Origin: Anaerolineae bacterium
Lineage (GTDB): Bacteria; Chloroflexota; Anaerolineae; Aggregatilineales; Aggregatilineaceae
Reading direction: 5' to 3'
Assembly: GCA_016929355.1 (NCBI GenBank)
Contig: JAFGJA010000412.1
Location: forward strand, 1 to 20,116
DNA length: 20,116 bases
Shown here: one piece after another, positions 1 through 6,889 of the stretch
Layout of the letters: every line of letters starts with the position of its first letter
How positions within the stretch are numbered: position 1 is the first letter of the stretch
Position numbers and translations under genes: made by a program
The notes under the pieces: model-generated
What the model saw: the letters and a program-made list of their open reading frames with translations, nothing else
What the model was told of the DNA's origin: nothing
Databases searched by the model: none

Positions 1-1820
1 ACGACGCTCGTCACGCGGATATTATCGCTCACACCCTTGATGCCGGGCCGCAGACAGCAAATGCCGCGTATCAGCAATTCAACCTTGACGCCCGCGATGG
101 ATGCTTCGTACAACCGCCGGGTAATGCGCGGATCAACCAGCGCATTCATTTTGAAGATCAGACGCGCCTCGCGTCCTTCACGCGCGTGTTCGATCTCACG
201 TTGGATCAATTGGTCGAATTGGCGGCGCAAATATTCCGGCGCAACCAGCAATTTTTCATAGGCCGCATTGGGCGCATACCCGGTCAGACGGTTGAATAAC
301 TCGCTCACATCCATCGCCAGATCGACACGGCTGCTCAACACGCCAATATCCGTATAAATGCGCGCGGTGGTCGCATTATAGTTCCCGGTGCTGAGATGCA
401 CGTATCGCCGCAGACCGTCGCTTTCCCTGCGCACGACCAGCGACGCCTTGCAATGCGTCTTCAGTCCGACCAAACCATACACGACATGCACGCCTTGCGC
501 TTCCAGTTTGCGCGCCCACACGATGTTATTTTCCTCGTCAAAACGCGCCTTGAGTTCGACCAAGACAGCAACCTGTTTGCCATTTTCGCGCGCTTCAAGC
601 AGCGCATTCACAATCGGAGAATTGCTGCCCACACGGTACAACGTCGCCTTGATCGCTAACACCTGCGGATCGTGCGCCGCCTCGCGGAAAAACCGGATCA
701 CGGGCACAAAGGATTGGTAGGGATGATACAACATCACATCGCGCTCGCGCAGGACCGCAAACAGACTTTCACTATCACGCAAGACAGGCGGCGTTTGCGG
801 CAAAAAGGGCGGGTCTTTCAAAGCGGGCACATCGATCCCCGTCAATTCAAACAACTGGCTCATACCAAGCGGCGCGCCAAGCTGGTAAATATCCGAACGC
901 TCGACATTCAGATACCCCTTGAGCCATTCGAGCAAAAATTGCGGCATATCATGCTGCACTTCCAACCGGACCACGCGCCCAAACCGGCGCTGCCGCACGC
1001 CCGCCTCAATCGTTTCCAACAAATCCGAGGCTTCGTCCTCTTCAATCTCGATGTCCGTATTGCGCGTCACCCGGAAGGGATGCGATTCCAAAATCTGCAT
1101 CCCCGGAAACAGCGATTGCAGATTCGCGGCGACAATTTCCTCAATAAACACAAACATCATCTGCTCGACGGGCTTGCCGAGATATTGATTGGCGATCTCA
1201 TGGATCGGCACAAGGCGCGGCAGCACTTGCGGGACTTTCACCCGCGCGAAGCGGCGCTGCTTCTGATCATCTTCGAGCAGCACCGCCAGATTCAAACTCA
1301 GATTCGAAATATGCGGAAATGGCCGCCCCGGATCAACGGCAAGCGGCGTCAAAACCGGGAAAATTTCGCTCTCAAAATAAAGTTGGACCGCTTCTTTCAG
1401 GTCTTTCGACAGGTCATCATGACTCACCACATGAATGTGGGCTTGCCGCAGCATCGGGATCAGATCGTCGCGCCAACACGCATACTGCGTTTCGAACATC
1501 GGCAGCAGCCGCTTGCGGATCGCGGCCAATTGTTGCGCGGGTGTCAACCCATCGGCGGGCGTATCGATTACCCCGGCGGCGACCTGCTGCCGCAGCCCGG
1601 ATACGCGAATCATGAAAAATTCATCCAGGTTGTTCGCAAAAATCGCCAGGAATTTCACGCGCTCTAAGAGAGGGTTAGCCGGTTCAAGCGCTTCTTCCAA
1701 CACCCGATAATTGAACTCCAACATCCCCAATTCACGATTAATATACAGACTGGGATCATTGAGATTCACCTCTGCCGCCGGTTCGATCTCAGTCGCATGA
1801 TTCTTTTTAGGTGCAGCCAT
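1..1820 (-). CDS. ppk1: Polyphosphate kinase 1 (partial, C-terminus outside window)
   Basis: PPK1 reversibly transfers the terminal phosphate of ATP to inorganic polyphosphate. About 606 codons are visible. The N-terminal domain reads YINRELGMLEFNYRVLEEA, then FANNLDEFFMIRVSGLRQQ, both hallmarks of PPK1. The catalytic core has LYHPYQSF, LVELKARFDEENN and GLKTHCK. The His of KTHCK (residue 456, codon 453-455) matches the phosphorylated histidine, His435 in E. coli. GNYN and RGICCLRPG follow. The frame leaves the window just before the second conserved histidine region (RYLEHSR-like) is expected; the family is about 690-720 residues. Start ATG at 1820 is preceded by AGGGA with 7 bases spacing. 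The gene is divergent from the helicase-like gene. Long plus-strand open frames inside it (for example 672-1667) are shadows. Confidence 0.97.
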   Translation of the reverse strand, partial: MAAPKKNHATEIEPAAEVNLNDPSLYINRELGMLEFNYRVLEEALEPANPLLERVKFLAIFANNLDEFFMIRVSGLRQQVAAGVIDTPADGLTPAQQLAAIRKRLLPMFETQYACWRDDLIPMLRQAHIHVVSHDDLSKDLKEAVQLYFESEIFPVLTPLAVDPGRPFPHISNLSLNLAVLLEDDQKQRRFARVKVPQVLPRLVPIHEIANQYLGKPVEQMMFVFIEEIVAANLQSLFPGMQILESHPFRVTRNTDIEIEEDEASDLLETIEAGVRQRRFGRVVRLEVQHDMPQFLLEWLKGYLNVERSDIYQLGAPLGMSQLFELTGIDVPALKDPPFLPQTPPVLRDSESLFAVLRERDVMLYHPYQSFVPVIRFFREAAHDPQVLAIKATLYRVGSNSPIVNALLEARENGKQVAVLVELKARFDEENNIVWARKLEAQGVHVVYGLVGLKTHCKASLVVRRESDGLRRYVHLSTGNYNATTARIYTDIGVLSSRVDLAMDVSELFNRLTGYAPNAAYEKLLVAPEYLRRQFDQLIQREIEHAREGREARLIFKMNALVDPRITRRLYEASIAGVKVELLIRGICCLRPGIKGVSDNIRVTSV

Positions 1821-1865
1821 AGACTATTCCCTACTGAATTCCAACAGTTTGCTCACGTTGTTCCG

Positions 1866-1871
1866 AGTATA
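1866..1871 (-). promoter_or_regulatory. Probable -10 element for ppk1
   Basis: Reading the minus strand, TATACT (5/6 to the sigma70 -10 consensus) lies about 45 bases upstream of the ppk1 start, predicting a leader of about 38 bases. No convincing -35 hexamer is seen 17 bases upstream. The same TATACT appears upstream of mobA and the recombinase gene, suggesting a common promoter type here. Confidence 0.4.
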
Positions 1872-1887
1872 TCACATTCACTTCATA

Positions 1888-1916
1888 TTGCGCGGAGTTT
1901 TTAGAGCCTGTAGAAT
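1888..1916 (+). promoter_or_regulatory. Candidate promoter for the DnaB-like ATPase gene
   Basis: TTGCGC (1888-1893) and TAGAAT (1911-1916) are separated by 17 bases. The -10 matches 5/6, the -35 only 3/6. The predicted transcription start falls about 30 bases before the ATG at 1952. This is a pattern match only. Confidence 0.3.
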
Positions 1917-1951
1917 CAAGCATAAACCGTTTAGATCAAAAAAGAGCAGCT

Positions 1952-3148
1952 ATGGCGACACGACGTTTTCACGATGATATGGCCGATGACCCCATTCCCG
2001 AATCGCAGCCCGATCCTGATCTGCTGCGGGAGCCTTCAATTTCTCCGCCGCCACCGGTTGCCCCCCCCCCCGAACCTGCCAGGCCGCGCGGACGCCCCAA
2101 TCGTCATGCGTCCCATATGCCGCGCACGCTGGCCCAGGTCTTAACCGAAGCCAACGACATGGTGGTCCGCGGTGATCTGACCGAATACGTCCCGATCCCC
2201 ACTGGGTTCGATCCGCTCGACGGGATGATCGGCGGGGGCTTGCGCAAAACGGAACTGGTGCTGCTCGGCGGGGCGCAGGGCATCGGCAAGACGATTGCCA
2301 CGCTGCAAATCGCGCGCAATATCGCCATGCGCAAAGGCCAGTATGCGTTTTATCTCTCCTACGAGCATACCGAAACGCACCTCATGAATCGCCTGCTCTG
2401 CCTGGAAAGCATCAATCCGCCCGAAGTCGATGTCAAAAGCGGGATGCGCCTCAAAGACCTGTACGACGTGATCATCGCGGAGCGCGCCAAAAGCACCTTA
2501 CGGCGCGGCTCAGAAAACACCGGATCGCTGCAAGGGATTTTGCGCGAAAACGCGAAAACCGCGATGGCTTTAGCCCGCATCAACCGTTATGCGGATCGCC
2601 TGATCCTCGTCAAAGCGAGTCCCGCCGTGACCACGCTGCGCGCGATCCGTGAAATGACCGCGCGTTTGGTCGATGCAACGGGTGGTAGTGTCGCCGTTTT
2701 CATCGACTACCTGCAAAAAGTCGCCATCCATCCTGAACGCGCCGCCGACGAATCCGAAAAAGTGACGATTGTGGTCGAAGGCTTGAAGGATATTGCGTTG
2801 GCGCTCGGTGTGCCCGTGTGGGCGATTGTGGCGGCGGATCGGGAGGGGTTGAAATCGAATCGCCTGCACCTGTATCACCTGCGCGGCAGTTCGGCGCTCG
2901 ATTACGAATGTGACATCGCCGTGATCATGAACAACAAGTATCACATTCTGCACAAGGATCATGTCTCGTTCAACCCGTATCAGGCGCGCCAATACCGCGA
3001 TTGGGTCGTCTTCACCGTCGAGAAAAACCGTGCTGGACGCGCCATGCAGGACATGGAATTCCAACTGCACGCGCCATACTTTGCCTTTGATCCGCGCGGG
3101 CAGCGTGTCCAGCAGCAGTTGATCGATGACAAGGTAATCGAGAGTTAG
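1952..3148 (+). CDS. DnaB-type helicase C-terminal (RecA-fold) domain ATPase without the DnaB N-terminal domain
   Basis: The protein has 398 residues. Residues 1-60 are proline-rich and look disordered (PPPPVAPPPEPARPRGRPNR). From about residue 80 it is a RecA-fold ATPase of the DnaB C-terminal type: PTGFDPLDGMIGGGLRKTEL, Walker A GGAQGIGKT (106-114), Walker B VAVFIDYLQKV, the DnaB-like segment RGSSALDYECDIAVIM, and an arginine-finger-like KNRAG. Replicative DnaB carries an N-terminal helical domain of roughly 100 residues before this core, absent here, so this is probably not the main replicative helicase. A DNA-repair, RadA/KaiC-like or accessory helicase role is possible. ATG 1952 has only a weak GAGCAG upstream; an in-frame ATG at residue 10 is an alternative. 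Residues 37-40 are encoded by a run of eleven C. The gene stands alone and ends at a terminator. Confidence 0.8.
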   Translation: MATRRFHDDMADDPIPESQPDPDLLREPSISPPPPVAPPPEPARPRGRPNRHASHMPRTLAQVLTEANDMVVRGDLTEYVPIPTGFDPLDGMIGGGLRKTELVLLGGAQGIGKTIATLQIARNIAMRKGQYAFYLSYEHTETHLMNRLLCLESINPPEVDVKSGMRLKDLYDVIIAERAKSTLRRGSENTGSLQGILRENAKTAMALARINRYADRLILVKASPAVTTLRAIREMTARLVDATGGSVAVFIDYLQKVAIHPERAADESEKVTIVVEGLKDIALALGVPVWAIVAADREGLKSNRLHLYHLRGSSALDYECDIAVIMNNKYHILHKDHVSFNPYQARQYRDWVVFTVEKNRAGRAMQDMEFQLHAPYFAFDPRGQRVQQQLIDDKVIES

Positions 3149-3182
3149 GCGCTTTTCTGGACATTGTATCTCTATAAACCAC

Positions 3183-3207
3183 AACGCCCTGTAATCGGGG
3201 CGTTTTT
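3183..3207 (+). terminator. Rho-independent terminator after the DnaB-like gene
   Basis: AACGCCC (3183-3189) pairs with GGGCGTT (3198-3204) around an 8-base loop, and the stem runs into TTTTT at 3203-3207. It lies 35 bases after the stop codon at 3146-3148. Confidence 0.8.
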
Positions 3208-3375
3208 GATTTGAACGAATCATTTCTGTGCCGTGATTGCAGGGGCAGACAGTTGGGCAGGTGAAGATATTTGGCGAAGAGAGCGAGAGATTCGACTTTC
3301 CCCCAATTCGCATTTGAGCTAGGATGTATTCGTTGACATTGCCATTATCTTGGCTACCCCAGGGTGGATATATTC

Positions 3376-4911
3376 ATGCTTTCTACAGTGTACTCGTGCG
3401 CGGTTGTAGGACTAGAAGGTGAAATTGTTCAGGTAGAAGTTGATTTCAACCCCTATGGAATGCCCGCGTTTATGGTGGTTGGTTTGCCCGATGCGGCAGT
3501 TCAAGAAAGTCGGGAGCGTGTTCGATCCGCGATCCGCAACAGTGGTTTGAAATTCCCCAACAAACGGTATACCGCGAATCTTGCCCCCGCTAGCTTGCGA
3601 AAAGAGGGGCCAGCATATGATTTGCCGTTGGCGGTAGGCGTGTTGGCGGCGACCGATCAAGTACCATTGCACCGTCTGAACAGCGCCGTGTTTGTGGGTG
3701 AGCTTTCGCTAGATGGTACAGTGCGACATATCGGCGGTGTTTTGCCAATTACCTACCGGGCATGGCAAGAAGGGTATGAGTGCGTATATGTGCCTGAGGA
3801 TGATGCTCCACAGGCGGCACTTGTGCCGGAAATTGACGTAATTCCCGTGCGTTCACTGGGACAATTGGTCGAACACCTTTACGAATTGCAAGTTATCGCC
3901 CCGTATGTGCGCAGCGAGCTGAACCTAAAGGTGCCTAATGATTTGGGAGGGTTAACAAACTTCTCCGACATAAAAGGCCAACAACATGTCAAACGCGCGC
4001 TTGAAGTTGCTGCGGCTGGTTCGCATAATGTCTTGATGTCTGGGCCACCAGGGGTCGGGAAAACGTTGTTGGCACGCGCCATGCCTGGCATTTTGCCGAC
4101 GATGTCACTTGATGAAGCGCTTGAAGTGACACGCATCTACTCAGTGGCCGATCTGCTGCCGTCCGATAATCCCCTGGTACGGATTCGTCCGTTTCGTGCG
4201 CCTCACCATACGATCAGCCATGCGGGATTGGTCGGCGGGGGATCGTGGCCGAGACCGGGCGAAGTCTCCTTAGCACATAGGGGCGTGCTGTTCCTGGACG
4301 AATTACCAGAATTTGGAACGCATACGCTTGAATTGTTGCGCCAGCCGGTTGAGGACAAACACGTCACTATCAGCCGCGCAAAAACTGCGCTAACGTTTCC
4401 GGCCAATTTTATGATGGTTGCGGCAATGAATCCATGCCCGTGCGGATTTTACGGCGATCCTGTTAAAGAATGTACATGCTCGTCGGCGCAAGTTCGGCGT
4501 TACCAACAGCGTATATCAGGCCCCCTGCTAGATCGCATCGATATTCACATCGACGTGCCGCGCGTAGATTACGACAAATTGACCGATGACCGGCGTGGCG
4601 AACCCTCGGCGGCAATTCGGGACCGTGTCGAAGCGGCGCGGGAACGTCAACGCGAACGATTCCGCGATGAAGTACGCCTACAAGCGAATGCGGATATGGG
4701 ACCAAGCGAGATTCGGCATTATTGCCAGCCATCCCATGAGGGGCAGCAATTGCTCAATACAACATTGCGTCAAATGCAATTGAGCGCGCGCGCTTATCAT
4801 CGCATTCTTAAGCTAAGTCGCACGATCGCTGATCTGGCAGGGAACGATACTATTGAAATTGAACATCTGGCGGAGGCGATTCAGTATCGCCCGCGCAAAG
4901 TGATGTATTGA
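3376..4911 (+). CDS. comM: YifB/ComM family Mg-chelatase-like AAA+ ATPase
   Basis: The protein has 511 residues, the normal family length. In naturally competent bacteria ComM is a hexameric helicase that promotes branch migration during integration of incoming DNA. The N-terminal ChlI-like domain shows YSCAVVGLEG, FMVVGLPDAAVQESRERVR and GPAYDLPLAVGVLAA. The AAA+ core has Walker A GPPGVGKT (223-230), FRAPHHTISHAGLVGGG, Walker B GVLFLDELPEF and the Cys cluster NPCPCGFYGDPVKECTC. The C-terminal lid includes LSARAYHRILKLSRTIADL. ATG 3376 is preferred over an upstream in-frame GTG at 3364: AGGGTGG ends 8 bases before it and MLSTVYSC matches the usual family start. A TTGACA lies at 3333-3338, but no good -10 follows at proper spacing. 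It converges on mobA with 8 bases between stops. Together with dprA it hints at transformation ability, but no uptake genes are visible. Confidence 0.93.
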   Translation: MLSTVYSCAVVGLEGEIVQVEVDFNPYGMPAFMVVGLPDAAVQESRERVRSAIRNSGLKFPNKRYTANLAPASLRKEGPAYDLPLAVGVLAATDQVPLHRLNSAVFVGELSLDGTVRHIGGVLPITYRAWQEGYECVYVPEDDAPQAALVPEIDVIPVRSLGQLVEHLYELQVIAPYVRSELNLKVPNDLGGLTNFSDIKGQQHVKRALEVAAAGSHNVLMSGPPGVGKTLLARAMPGILPTMSLDEALEVTRIYSVADLLPSDNPLVRIRPFRAPHHTISHAGLVGGGSWPRPGEVSLAHRGVLFLDELPEFGTHTLELLRQPVEDKHVTISRAKTALTFPANFMMVAAMNPCPCGFYGDPVKECTCSSAQVRRYQQRISGPLLDRIDIHIDVPRVDYDKLTDDRRGEPSAAIRDRVEAARERQRERFRDEVRLQANADMGPSEIRHYCQPSHEGQQLLNTTLRQMQLSARAYHRILKLSRTIADLAGNDTIEIEHLAEAIQYRPRKVMY

Positions 4912-4919
4912 GTGCGTCT

Positions 4920-5528
4920 TCATTTATCAGCGATATCCTGGGCTGCCTGCAATTCCTCCGGCGTATTGACGTTGTAAAACGACAAGCCCTGCGGATCGAT
5001 CTTTTTCCATTCTGGTGGATCAACATATCTGACGCGCACATCCTCATAAAAACCGATTACCTTGAGGCGATCCGCCTCAAGGCGGTTGCGGATCGGTTCT
5101 CGGCAGCGTTGGCTATAAATGGCGTGCAAGCCTTCCAGATGCCCCTGATCATCACGCGGCACGATCACATCATACGGTCCACCAATCTCCGCGCGTAGAT
5201 CGATCATGTAGCGCAGCAAAGCCGCGTTGATGAACGGCATATCACAGGCGATGACCAGCGTGTAGGCGGTTTGGCTGTGGTGAAGCGCGGTGTAGATGCC
5301 GCCGAGTGCGCCTTTATGGGGGATTACATCGGCGAAGATGGGCAAACCGAGTGGCGCGTAATCCTCTGCCTGATTCGTGATGATGATTGTCTGCGCCTGA
5401 CTGAGATCGCTGATCCGCGCCAAAATATGCTCGATCATGGGTTGGCCGAGCAACGGCACAAACGCTTTATCCGTGCCCATGCGGGAACTTTTTCCACCCG
5501 CCATGATTGCTATCGTGAGATCGGACAT
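4920..5528 (-). CDS. mobA: Molybdenum cofactor guanylyltransferase MobA
   Basis: MobA transfers GMP from GTP to molybdopterin, forming the guanine dinucleotide cofactor of DMSO-reductase-type enzymes. The 202-residue protein begins with the nucleotide-binding signature IMAGGKSSRMGTDKAF (8-23), continues with GALGGIYTAL (73-82) and the metal-binding CDMPFI (Asp96), and ends with NVNTPEEL, typical of MobA. A longer frame opens at 5585, but ATG 5528 is chosen because AAAGGAG lies 8 bases upstream and a TATACT promoter element sits at 5549-5554, so the longer version would start upstream of its promoter. No other molybdopterin gene is in the window. The last third contains a strong inverted repeat (see findings). 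It is convergent with comM and divergent from lipA. Confidence 0.92.
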   Translation of the reverse strand: MSDLTIAIMAGGKSSRMGTDKAFVPLLGQPMIEHILARISDLSQAQTIIITNQAEDYAPLGLPIFADVIPHKGALGGIYTALHHSQTAYTLVIACDMPFINAALLRYMIDLRAEIGGPYDVIVPRDDQGHLEGLHAIYSQRCREPIRNRLEADRLKVIGFYEDVRVRYVDPPEWKKIDPQGLSFYNVNTPEELQAAQDIADK

Positions 5529-5548
5529 ACACACGCTCCTTTCGCCAG

Positions 5549-5554
5549 AGTATA
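5549..5554 (-). promoter_or_regulatory. Probable -10 element for mobA
   Basis: TATACT on the minus strand predicts transcription from about position 5542, giving a short leader that contains the AAAGGAG ribosome site. The -35 region (TACCGA at 17 bases) is poor. Confidence 0.45.
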
Positions 5555-5608
5555 GAAGAATCGCGTTGGACTCGGTAGCCAGCATGGACGCCGCTCACCC
5601 CAGCGCGC

Positions 5609-5614
5609 TATAAT
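5609..5614 (+). promoter_or_regulatory. -10 element for lipA
   Basis: A perfect TATAAT. A TGGACG (4/6 to TTGACA) at 5585-5590 is spaced 18 bases upstream. Predicted transcription begins near 5621, which argues against the most upstream in-frame GTG at 5622 as the lipA start. Confidence 0.5.
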
Positions 5615-5651
5615 CTGGAGTGTGCATGTACTGGAAATGGAGCAAAATTGC

Positions 5652-6608
5652 GTGAGTGACATTATCAACCTGGATGACATTACGACGCCAGATCGTAATA
5701 CCGAGAACAATCCCCGCCCCAAGCGCCGCCCCGAATGGATCAAAGTGCGCGCGCCAAGCGGCGAAACGTATGAAATGGTGCGCGGTTTGATGCGCGGTAA
5801 GCAGTTAAATACCGTCTGCGAAGAAGCGATGTGTCCCAATCTGGGCGAATGTTGGGGGAGCGGCACAGCCACATTTTTGATGTTGGGCGATACCTGCACG
5901 CGATCCTGCCGCTTTTGCGACATCAAGACCGGGCGGCCTAACGTGATGGATTGGCAGGAACCGAATCGCGTGGCGGAATCCGTCAAGGCGATGAATCTGC
6001 GCCATGTCGTGATCACGAGCGTGAACCGTGACGAACGACCCGACGGCGGCGCGCCCATTTTTGCGATGGTGATCCGCCGCATCCGGCAGGTGCAGCCGGG
6101 ATGCAGCATCGAAGTGCTGATCCCCGATTTTAAGGGCAACCGGGACGCGCTCAAGATCGTGATGGACGCGCAGCCGGAAATCCTGAATCATAATGTGGAA
6201 ACCGTGCCACGCTTGTTCCGCACCGTGCAGCCGCAGGATCACTACGAATGGGCCGAAGCGACGCTGACCAACGCGAAAGCGCTCGATCCGCTCGTGCTGA
6301 CCAAAAGCGGGATCATGGTCGGCCTCGGTGAAACGTTCGATGAGGTGGTCGAAGTGATGCACGATCTCGCGGCGTGGGGTGTGGATATTCTGACGATTGG
6401 GCAGTATTTGCAGCCGAGCAAGAAGCACATGCCGATTGACCGTTACTACACGCCGGACGAATTCGCGGAACTGAAGCGTTTCGGGTTAGAGAAACTCGGT
6501 TTTAAGTGGGTCGAATCCGGGCCGTTGGTGCGCAGCAGTTATCGCGCCGCCGAACAGGTGCAGGCGCTTTCGCAGTTGAATTTCGTGCCGAAGCGGGAAC
6601 GGGCGTAA
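5652..6608 (+). CDS. lipA: Lipoyl synthase (radical SAM)
   Basis: LipA inserts two sulfurs into octanoyl groups on lipoyl domains of 2-oxoacid dehydrogenases and the glycine cleavage H protein. The auxiliary cluster motif CEEAMCPNLGEC (C56, C61, C67), the radical-SAM motif CTRSCRFC (C82, C86, C89) and the C-terminal RSSY serine motif (VRSSYRA) are all present, so it should be active. GTG 5652 is chosen for GGAG 9 bases upstream (5639-5642) and its position relative to the TATAAT at 5609. ATG 5637 (five codons upstream) and GTG 5622 are in-frame alternatives. The product is about 318 residues, normal for the family. No lipB is adjacent, so the octanoyl donor enzyme must be elsewhere. Confidence 0.96.
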   Translation: MSDIINLDDITTPDRNTENNPRPKRRPEWIKVRAPSGETYEMVRGLMRGKQLNTVCEEAMCPNLGECWGSGTATFLMLGDTCTRSCRFCDIKTGRPNVMDWQEPNRVAESVKAMNLRHVVITSVNRDERPDGGAPIFAMVIRRIRQVQPGCSIEVLIPDFKGNRDALKIVMDAQPEILNHNVETVPRLFRTVQPQDHYEWAEATLTNAKALDPLVLTKSGIMVGLGETFDEVVEVMHDLAAWGVDILTIGQYLQPSKKHMPIDRYYTPDEFAELKRFGLEKLGFKWVESGPLVRSSYRAAEQVQALSQLNFVPKRERA

Positions 6609-6627
6609 GGGCACAGTCAAAAGTGGA

Positions 6628-6732
6628 TTCACCGCAGAGGCGCAGAGATCACAGAGAAAACCAGGGAGAAACAAAGAAGGTCAAGAGCAAAAAGCTGAAT
6701 GGGACGCAGATTCACGCAGATAAACACAGAGT
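6628..6732. repeat. CGCAGA-type periodic intergenic repeat (two blocks)
   Basis: Block 1 (6628-6660) contains CGCAGAG at 6633 and 6641 and CACAGAG at 6650. Block 2 (6699-6732) contains ACGCAGA at 6704 and 6714 and ACACAGA at 6724, an exact 10-base period. The blocks are separated by a purine-rich spacer. From general knowledge, very similar strings (CACCGCAGAGGCGCAGAG; GACGCAGATTAACGCAGAT) occur between genes of many unrelated bacteria, where they generate spurious ORFs. This region lies in the 281-base gap between lipA and the recombinase gene and shows no convincing gene. Confidence 0.6.
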
Positions 6733-6740
6733 TAAAAGCC

Positions 6741-6769
6741 AAACCACCGGAACATGTATCCGGCGTTTT
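6741..6769 (+). terminator. Possible terminator for lipA
   Basis: CCGGA (6747-6751) pairs with TCCGG (6759-6763) around a 7-base loop, and AAAC (6741-6744) can pair with GTTT (6765-6768), leading into TTTT. It lies about 130 bases after lipA, beyond the repeat. The short stem makes it tentative. A second hairpin, GGGGG (6795-6799) with CCCCC (6807-6811), follows without a T-run. Confidence 0.35.
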
Positions 6770-6889
6770 GGGTTTCTGAGTACAAAAATATGGAGGGGGT
6801 TGCATGCCCCCAAAAATGAGACCACAAGCCAATTCGATAAGGCACAAGTAAGGATTAAAAAATAGACATCTGGCGGAGACGCTGGAAAT

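Noticed and set aside
672..1667. Long plus-strand open frame of 331 codons inside the ppk1 region
   Set aside because: It is antisense to ppk1, whose minus-strand translation has unmistakable PPK1 motifs; the plus translation resembles no family and is rich in His/Arg/Gln as expected for a shadow frame.
2570..3313. Minus-strand frame of 247 codons opposite the helicase-like gene
   Set aside because: It lies over the conserved ATPase motifs of the plus-strand gene and runs through the terminator; no family resemblance or ribosome site.
3333..3338. TTGACA considered as the comM promoter
   Set aside because: Perfect -35 hexamer but no acceptable -10 at 15-19 bases; downstream sequence is GC-rich.
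6628..6732. Periodic repeats considered as a CRISPR array
   Set aside because: Units are 7 bases at about 10-base spacing, without 25-40 base repeats or spacers, and no cas genes are nearby.
6795..6811. GGGGG/CCCCC hairpin considered as a terminator
   Set aside because: Only 5 pairs and no adjacent T-run on either strand; left as a note under the nearby terminator.
6506..6865. Open frames on both strands in the lipA-recombinase gap
   Set aside because: They arise from the CGCAGA-type repeat, giving low-complexity peptides; no ribosome sites or family resemblance.
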